In this document: piece after piece, positions 59,908-64,000 of the stretch
How positions within the stretch are numbered: position 1 is the first letter of the stretch
Layout: the number at the start of each line of letters is the position of its first letter
Origin: Alphaproteobacteria bacterium
Lineage (GTDB): Bacteria; Pseudomonadota; Alphaproteobacteria; Micropepsales; Micropepsaceae
Assembly (NCBI GenBank): GCA_016783965.1
Contig: JADHVO010000007.1
Coordinates: forward strand, 124,001-188,000
Reading direction: 5' to 3'
DNA length: 64,000 nucleotides
Made by a program: the position numbers and the translations under genes
The notes under the pieces: generated by a model
Seen by the model: the letters and a program-made list of their open reading frames with translations, nothing else
Databases searched by the model: none
What the model was told of the DNA's origin: nothing

Positions 59908-60345
59908 ATGACCACTCTCACGCTCGTCCGTCGCATCCGCGCCCGACCCGCGATCGTGTTCGAGGCGCTGATCACCGCCGAGGGCATCGCGCAGTGGTGG
60001 GGACCGGACGACGGCCCCGTCCTCATTGCCGAGGTGGATGGATGGCGCGGTGGCCGCTTCCGCATACGTTTCCGCATCGCCGACGGATCGGAACACGAAT
60101 GCTACGGCGAATTCCTGGAGGTTGCGCCGCCCGAGCGCGTGCGCATGAGCTGGCGCTGGGTCGGCGGCGTCGAAGATCCCGGCGAATCCGTCCTTGCAAT
60201 CACGTTGCGCGCGACAGGCGAGGGCACCGAGCTCACCCTGACGCACGCGCTGCTCGCCGACGACGCCTCCCGCGAGAGCCACGAAGCCGGCTGGAGCGGC
60301 GCGCTCGACAAGCTGGTTGCGATGTTCGCCGGAGATGCACCATGA
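59908..60345 (+). CDS. SRPBCC/AHSA1-domain protein, copy 2
   Basis: 145 residues with a good ribosome site (AAAGGAC). It aligns end to end with copy 1: LTLVRRIRARPAIVFEALIT, IAQWWGPDDGPV and RVRMSWRWVGG occupy the same positions. The two are clearly paralogous but well diverged, so the duplication is not recent. Its stop overlaps the start of the GST gene. Confidence 0.9.
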   Translation: MTTLTLVRRIRARPAIVFEALITAEGIAQWWGPDDGPVLIAEVDGWRGGRFRIRFRIADGSEHECYGEFLEVAPPERVRMSWRWVGGVEDPGESVLAITLRATGEGTELTLTHALLADDASRESHEAGWSGALDKLVAMFAGDAP

Positions 60346-60992
60346 TGAAGCTCTACTACTGCGACTTACTTTCGGCTCATAAGGCTTGTGCCGTCGCCCG
60401 ATACCTGAACGCACCGGTCGAGTTCGTCTATCTAGATGTGATCAAGGGTGAGCTCCGGACGCCCGCCATGTTGGCGCTAAATCCGAACGCAAAGGTGCCG
60501 ACGCTGGTGGACGCAGAGCAAGTCGTCACCGAAGCGGATGCCATCATCTGCCACCTCTCCGACCGCATGGAAGCCGGCCTGTGGCCGCGCGATCGGGCAG
60601 GGCAGCTCGAGATCATCCGCTGGTTTAGCTGGAACGCGATGCACTTCGGCCGCGCCGGCGGCTCACTCTACTTCGAGCGCATCATCAAGCCGCGCTTCCG
60701 CATCGGCCCGGCAGATCCGACGGCGGTAGAGGACGCCTTGATCGAATTTCGGCGCTTCGCCGCGGTGCTTGACGCGCATCTGGCAGGACGCAAGTGGATA
60801 TTGGGCGATGCACTCAGCGTCGCCGACTTCTCGGTGGCCTTGCCCCTCCCGTATGCGAAGGCAGCCTCGATGCCGCTGGACGAATTCCCGCAGATGCGCC
60901 GCTGGCATGACCAGTTGTCCGAATTCGCGGCCTGGCGCGATCCGTTCCCCGTGATGTCGGAGGCAACCGCCGCGGCGCTCGCCGTCCGCTAG
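60342..60992 (+). CDS. Glutathione S-transferase family protein
   Basis: 216 residues from ATG 60342, overlapping the SRPBCC stop. The thioredoxin-like N-terminal domain shows NPNAKVPTLVDAEQVVTEADAI, the GSH-binding cis-proline and E-S/A site, and the all-helical C-terminal domain ends WILGDALSVADFSVALPL. The first residues (YYCDLLSAHKA) hold a cysteine where Ser/Tyr often sits. Likely detoxification. Last gene of the operon, followed by a strong terminator. Confidence 0.9.
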   Translation: MMKLYYCDLLSAHKACAVARYLNAPVEFVYLDVIKGELRTPAMLALNPNAKVPTLVDAEQVVTEADAIICHLSDRMEAGLWPRDRAGQLEIIRWFSWNAMHFGRAGGSLYFERIIKPRFRIGPADPTAVEDALIEFRRFAAVLDAHLAGRKWILGDALSVADFSVALPLPYAKAASMPLDEFPQMRRWHDQLSEFAAWRDPFPVMSEATAAALAVR

Positions 60993-61006
60993 GACGACAA
61001 AGCAAA

Positions 61007-61036
61007 AAAGGCCGGAGCGTTTCCGCTCCGGCCTTT
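61007..61036. terminator. Bidirectional intrinsic terminator
   Basis: A perfect 13-bp stem AAAGGCCGGAGCG (61007-61019) / CGCTCCGGCCTTT (61024-61036) with a four-base loop. It has T3 on the plus side and a six-base T-run on the minus side. It ends both the GST operon and the thiolase gene, which are convergent. Confidence 0.9.
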
Positions 61037-61060
61037 CGCATTTCACCCGGCTGACCGCCG

Positions 61061-62239
61061 TTAGTTGTACACCTCGAACAGGCCCGCGCCGCCCTGGCCG
61101 CCGCCGATGCACATCGTCACGACCGCGTACTTCACGTTGCCGCGCCGGCGGGCTTCCTGCAGGACGTGGCCGGTCAGCCGCGCGCCGGTCATGCCGAACG
61201 GATGGCCGATCGCGATCGAGCCGCCGTTTACATTGTACTTCGCCGGGTCGATGCCCAGCTTGTCGCGCGAATAGAGGCACTGGCTCGCGAACGCCTCGTT
61301 CAGCTCCCACAGGCCGATGTCGCTGACCTTGAGATTGTAGCGCTCGAGCAGGCGCGGCACCGCGAACACCGGGCCGATGCCCATCTCGTCCGGCTGGCAG
61401 CCATAGGCGGCCCAGCCCATGAAGCGACCCATCGCCTGAAGGCCGCGCTTCTCCGCTTCCTTCTCTTCCATCACCAGCACCGCGGCGGCGCCGTCGGAGA
61501 GCTGCGAGGCATTGCCCGCGGTGATGAAGTTGCCGGGGCCCTTCACCGGCTCCAGCTTGCGCAGGCCTTCGATCGTCGTGTCGGGACGGTTGCACTCGTC
61601 CTTCTCGACCACGTAGTCGACGATCTTCTCTTCCTTCGTCTCCTTGTTGATGACCTTCATCTTGGTCTTCATCGGGACGATCTCGTCCTTGAATTTGCCG
61701 GCCTGCTGCGCGGCCGCCATGCGGCGCTGCGATTCAAGGCTGTACTCGTCCTGGTACTCGCGGCTGACGCTGTAGCGCTTGGCCACGATGTCCGCGGTGT
61801 CGATCATCGGCATGAAGATCGCCGGATATTCCTCCACCAGCCTCTTGTCGACGTTGTTGGCGCCTGCGCCGGCGTTGGGGATCGAGATCGACTCCACACC
61901 GCCCGCCACGATGCACTGCGAATTGTCGCCGCGGATCGAGTTCGCGGCCATCGCGATCGATTGCAGGCCCGAGGAGCAGAAGCGGTTGATCGTCACGCCT
62001 GCGGTCGAAACCGGCAGGCCCGCCAGCAGCGCCGCCTGCCGGCCGACATTGCCGCCGCCATGGGCCACGTTGCCCATGTAGCAGTCCTCGACGAATTCCT
62101 TGTCCACGCCCGACTTCTCCACGGCGTGCTTCACGGCATGGGCCGCCATCGACATGGTGGGGGTGATGTTGAACCCGCCGCGCGCCGACTTGGCGAGGCC
62201 TGTGCGGGCATATGAAACGATGACGGCATTCCTGCTCAT
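61061..62239 (-). CDS. Acetyl-CoA acyltransferase (thiolase)
   Basis: 392 residues, the standard thiolase length. The nucleophile is Cys88 in INRFCSSGLQS, with GHPFGMTGARL holding the active-site His and MCIGGGQGGAGLFE the second Cys. It cleaves 3-ketoacyl-CoA or condenses acetyl-CoA. No beta-oxidation dehydrogenase or hydratase adjoins it; the FadL-type porin is distant. Convergent with the GST operon via the shared terminator. Confidence 0.94.
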   Translation of the reverse strand: MSRNAVIVSYARTGLAKSARGGFNITPTMSMAAHAVKHAVEKSGVDKEFVEDCYMGNVAHGGGNVGRQAALLAGLPVSTAGVTINRFCSSGLQSIAMAANSIRGDNSQCIVAGGVESISIPNAGAGANNVDKRLVEEYPAIFMPMIDTADIVAKRYSVSREYQDEYSLESQRRMAAAQQAGKFKDEIVPMKTKMKVINKETKEEKIVDYVVEKDECNRPDTTIEGLRKLEPVKGPGNFITAGNASQLSDGAAAVLVMEEKEAEKRGLQAMGRFMGWAAYGCQPDEMGIGPVFAVPRLLERYNLKVSDIGLWELNEAFASQCLYSRDKLGIDPAKYNVNGGSIAIGHPFGMTGARLTGHVLQEARRRGNVKYAVVTMCIGGGQGGAGLFEVYN

Positions 62240-62404
62240 GGGTGTCTTCCTTCCCCGGGATGGTTATTGGGCCGACTTTAAGCGGCGCGGTATGACCCGT
62301 CTAGGGATGGCATAACCACACGCGCCGCGCGTATTAAGTGTCGCGCCAACCCCGGGCGAACATGTTGGGTTGGTGGGCGGCAACACGTTCTCCCGGAGAA
62401 AAAG

Positions 62405-63220
62405 ATGAGCAGTAGGAAGGCAGTTTTTATCACCGGCGCGGCTTCGGGCATCGGCTTGGGCACCGCCAAACGCTTCGCAAAAAAGGGCTGGTTCGTCGGT
62501 CTCGCGGATGTGAACGCCGCGGGGTTGAAGGCGGCGCTGGATGCCATCGGGGGCCCCTCCAACGGTGCAACGTATCTGCTCGACGTGCGCGACCGGTCCG
62601 CATGGGATGACGCGCTGTCGGTGTTCGCGGCGGCCAGCGGCGGACGGCTGGACGTGTTGATCAACAACGCCGGCATCGCGTCCTACGGCTACCTGGAAGA
62701 GCAGAGCGACGACGAGGTCGCCCGCCAGCTCGACATCAACGTCAAGGGTGTGATCAACGGCTCGCGCGCCGGGATCGAGTACCTGAAGAAGACGCCGGGC
62801 AGCCAACTGATCAACATCTCGTCCTGCGCTTCGATCTACGGCGCGCCGAAGCTGTCGGTCTATTGCGCCACCAAGTTCGCGGTGCGTGGTCTCTCGGAGG
62901 CGCTGGACATCGAGTTCTCGCGCTTCGGTGTCGGCGTGAAGTGCATCATGCCGTTCTTCATCAATACGCCGATCCTTCAGGCAGGGTCTTCGGGCAGCAA
63001 TGTGAACATGGCGGACTCGATAAAGGAGGGTGGTACGCCTGTCTACACGGTCGAGGAGTGCGCCGGCGTGATTTACGACAGTGTCGCATCTAAGGAGCTG
63101 AAACACATCGTCGGCGCGCGCGGCAAACAGCTCGCCTGGCTCGCCCGCTTCGCCCCCGGCATGGTGCGCCGCCAGCTCACCGCCGCCGAACGCAGCGGCA
63201 AGGCGCCGGGAAGCCGATAG
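62405..63220 (+). CDS. Short-chain dehydrogenase/reductase (SDR)
   Basis: 271 residues. The Rossmann motif FITGAASGIGLGTAKRFAKK, LLDVRDRSAWDDA, LINNAGIASYGYLEE and the catalytic YCATKFAVRGLSEAL (Y-x3-K) are all classical. After this the C-terminus is lengthened with a basic tail. The cofactor is probably NAD(H) because an acidic residue follows the second strand (LADVNAAG). Substrate unknown. Divergent from the thiolase. Confidence 0.92.
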   Translation: MSSRKAVFITGAASGIGLGTAKRFAKKGWFVGLADVNAAGLKAALDAIGGPSNGATYLLDVRDRSAWDDALSVFAAASGGRLDVLINNAGIASYGYLEEQSDDEVARQLDINVKGVINGSRAGIEYLKKTPGSQLINISSCASIYGAPKLSVYCATKFAVRGLSEALDIEFSRFGVGVKCIMPFFINTPILQAGSSGSNVNMADSIKEGGTPVYTVEECAGVIYDSVASKELKHIVGARGKQLAWLARFAPGMVRRQLTAAERSGKAPGSR

Positions 63221-63292
63221 TTAACAGCGCGAGTTCAACCGCCGCGCGTGCAACACCGGTTCCCGACGTGATAGAGTGATTTGTCGATTGTT

Positions 63293-63308
63293 TGTCCGTA
63301 CACGGACA
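63293..63308. promoter_or_regulatory. Inverted repeat upstream of small membrane protein gene
   Basis: TGTCCGT (63293-63299) / ACGGACA (63302-63308) with a two-base spacer, ending 14 bases before the ATG at 63322. The position and symmetry suit an operator for a dimeric repressor, but a 7-bp repeat may also be chance. Confidence 0.35.
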
Positions 63309-63321
63309 TTTGGGGGCAATC

Positions 63322-63615
63322 ATGCATATGCATATCGTCGGCGCCGTGCTGCACGGCACCATTCTCGCCGTCATCGGCTACGCGCTTCTCTTCTCCGCGA
63401 CGCGAACGGCCGGCATCACCGCGCTGATCGGCCGGCTGCTCGGAATCTGGCTGTTCATTCTCGCCATATTGGGCATCGTCGCTGCGGTCACCGCCCCGAT
63501 GTTCGGCGGCAAGCCGTTCGGCATCGACATGGGCCCGCCGATGCACCATTGGGATTTGCCCGGCGATCATGCGCCGCCGCCCAGCCACACCCCACCGCCG
63601 CCAAGCGCACCCTGA
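63322..63615 (+). CDS. Small membrane protein with proline-rich tail
   Basis: 97 residues from ATG 63322, with GGGGG upstream. Two hydrophobic segments (MHIVGAVLHGTILAVIGYAL and LGIWLFILAILGIVAAV) are followed by a His- and Pro-rich tail (PSHTPPPPSAP). I do not recognise the family. It is preceded by a small palindrome. Convergent with glyA. Confidence rests on the ribosome site, composition and two clear helices. Confidence 0.65.
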   Translation: MHMHIVGAVLHGTILAVIGYALLFSATRTAGITALIGRLLGIWLFILAILGIVAAVTAPMFGGKPFGIDMGPPMHHWDLPGDHAPPPSHTPPPPSAP

Positions 63616-63641
63616 GGAATCCGCGACTCTGACTCTGACGA

Positions 63642-63663
63642 CCGCGATACGAAGACATCGCGG
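63642..63663. terminator. Possible hairpin between convergent genes
   Basis: Stem CCGCGAT (63642-63648) / ATCGCGG (63657-63663), eight-base loop, between the small membrane protein and glyA stops. No T-tract follows on either strand, so it is a weak terminator at best. Confidence 0.35.
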
Positions 63664-63676
63664 CGATTGGGCGCGC

Positions 63677-64000
63677 TTATCCGATACCCGGCACCGGGTA
63701 ACTTCGGCACAGCTCGCGCACCTCGGCGTGGCGCTTTGCGATCGCGGCATCGTCCTTCGGTGCGCGCAGCGTATCGACCATCCAGCGCGCGATCCGGCGC
63801 ATGTCGTCCGCTGTCATGCCGCGCGTGGTGCAGGCGGGCGTGCCCAGGCGGATGCCGCTGGGCCGCAAGGGAGGGCGCGGATCGTCGGGGATCACCTGCT
63901 TGTTGGTCGTGATGCCGATCCGGTCCAGTGCCTGTTCTGCCGTGCGCCCGTCGATGCCGAAACTCGCGATGGTATCGACCACCATCAGGTGGTTGTCCGT
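63677..64000 (-). CDS. glyA: Serine hydroxymethyltransferase (C-terminal part; cut by window edge)
   Basis: About 108 residues are visible, running off the right edge, where the upstream codons read TDNHLMVVDTIASFG. The C-terminal GlyA motifs include TTNKQVIPDDPRPPLRPSGI and RLGTPACTTRGM, with the conserved Arg that binds the substrate carboxylate. The full enzyme interconverts serine and glycine with tetrahydrofolate using PLP. The PLP-lysine part lies beyond the window. Confidence 0.93.
   Translation of the reverse strand, partial: TDNHLMVVDTIASFGIDGRTAEQALDRIGITTNKQVIPDDPRPPLRPSGIRLGTPACTTRGMTADDMRRIARWMVDTLRAPKDDAAIAKRHAEVRELCRSYPVPGIG

Noticed and set aside
1-64000. tRNA, rRNA, CRISPR, insertion sequences or prophage
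   Set aside because: No cloverleaf-like elements, rRNA stretches, regular repeats, transposases or integrases were seen; a tRNAscan or CRISPR search would confirm.

Overview
The window is chromosomal DNA of a high-GC Gram-negative bacterium, most likely an alphaproteobacterium of the Caulobacterales/Micropepsales type. Support for this is a TonB-dependent receptor, a FadL-type porin, an ECF16-type sigma factor (SigF) with an NrsF (DUF1109) anti-sigma factor, one perfect TTAA-N7-TTAA (CtrA-type) box, and dense gene packing with many ATGA/GTGA stop-start overlaps. I see no rRNA, tRNA, CRISPR array, insertion sequence or prophage. The window cuts one gene at each end: a sulfotransferase-like gene on the left and glyA on the right.

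Layout. 1-2.8 kb: minus-strand operon of an M24 peptidase, a class IV aminotransferase-fold protein and a sulfotransferase-like protein. 2.8-8.5 kb: TauE-type permease, DUF885 hydrolase, FadL porin, histidine kinase. 8.5-11.5 kb: a PilZ-methyltransferase fusion, a small orphan and a PhyH dioxygenase. 11.6-14 kb: Met-rich secreted peptide, sigF, nrsF and an exported MsrA. 14-16.2 kb: egtB-egtD (ergothioneine). 16.2-19.4 kb: minus-strand operon of a PEP mutase/isocitrate lyase-family protein, a CMD-family protein, an exported MsrB lipoprotein, a secreted protein and an alpha/beta hydrolase. 19.5-28.4 kb: CsbD, cupin, a heterodimeric ABC exporter, a serine hydrolase and SppA. 28.4-39.2 kb: a cluster of TPR proteins, sulfotransferases and iron/2-oxoglutarate oxygenases around a TonB-dependent receptor. 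39.2-47.5 kb: housekeeping genes (xseB, dxs, tlyA, an RNA m5U methyltransferase, aroC, a histidine phosphatase, fabI), a C13 peptidase and a VapBC pair. 47.6-58.3 kb: amidohydrolase, two divergent TPP enzymes, phosphotransacetylase and acetate kinase, serine hydrolase, HiPIP, LLM oxidoreductase. 58.4-64 kb: an ArsR/SRPBCC/GST operon, thiolase, SDR, small membrane protein and glyA.

The most interesting system is a SigF regulon readable from DNA alone. The sequence GTAACC-N16-CGAA, which I recall as the Caulobacter SigF promoter consensus, occurs exactly four times among the sites I scanned. Each copy sits directly upstream of a gene that fits one job: the Met-rich secreted peptide, sigF-nrsF, the exported msrA, and the CMD-msrB operon, where the box lies inside the last codons of the preceding gene. 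NrsF carries Cys130 and Cys180, matching the two regulatory cysteines reported for Caulobacter NrsF. Together this looks like an envelope methionine-oxidation repair circuit with a sacrificial Met-rich peptide. It resembles the Azospira MrpX/MsrP hypochlorite system but uses the MsrA + MsrB pair instead of MsrP. Ergothioneine genes lie next to it.

Other points worth a second look are a class IV aminotransferase-fold protein that seems to lack the PLP lysine, the PilZ-methyltransferase fusion, the TPR/sulfotransferase/oxygenase/TonB cluster, and an AceE-like enzyme set beside phosphotransacetylase and acetate kinase.
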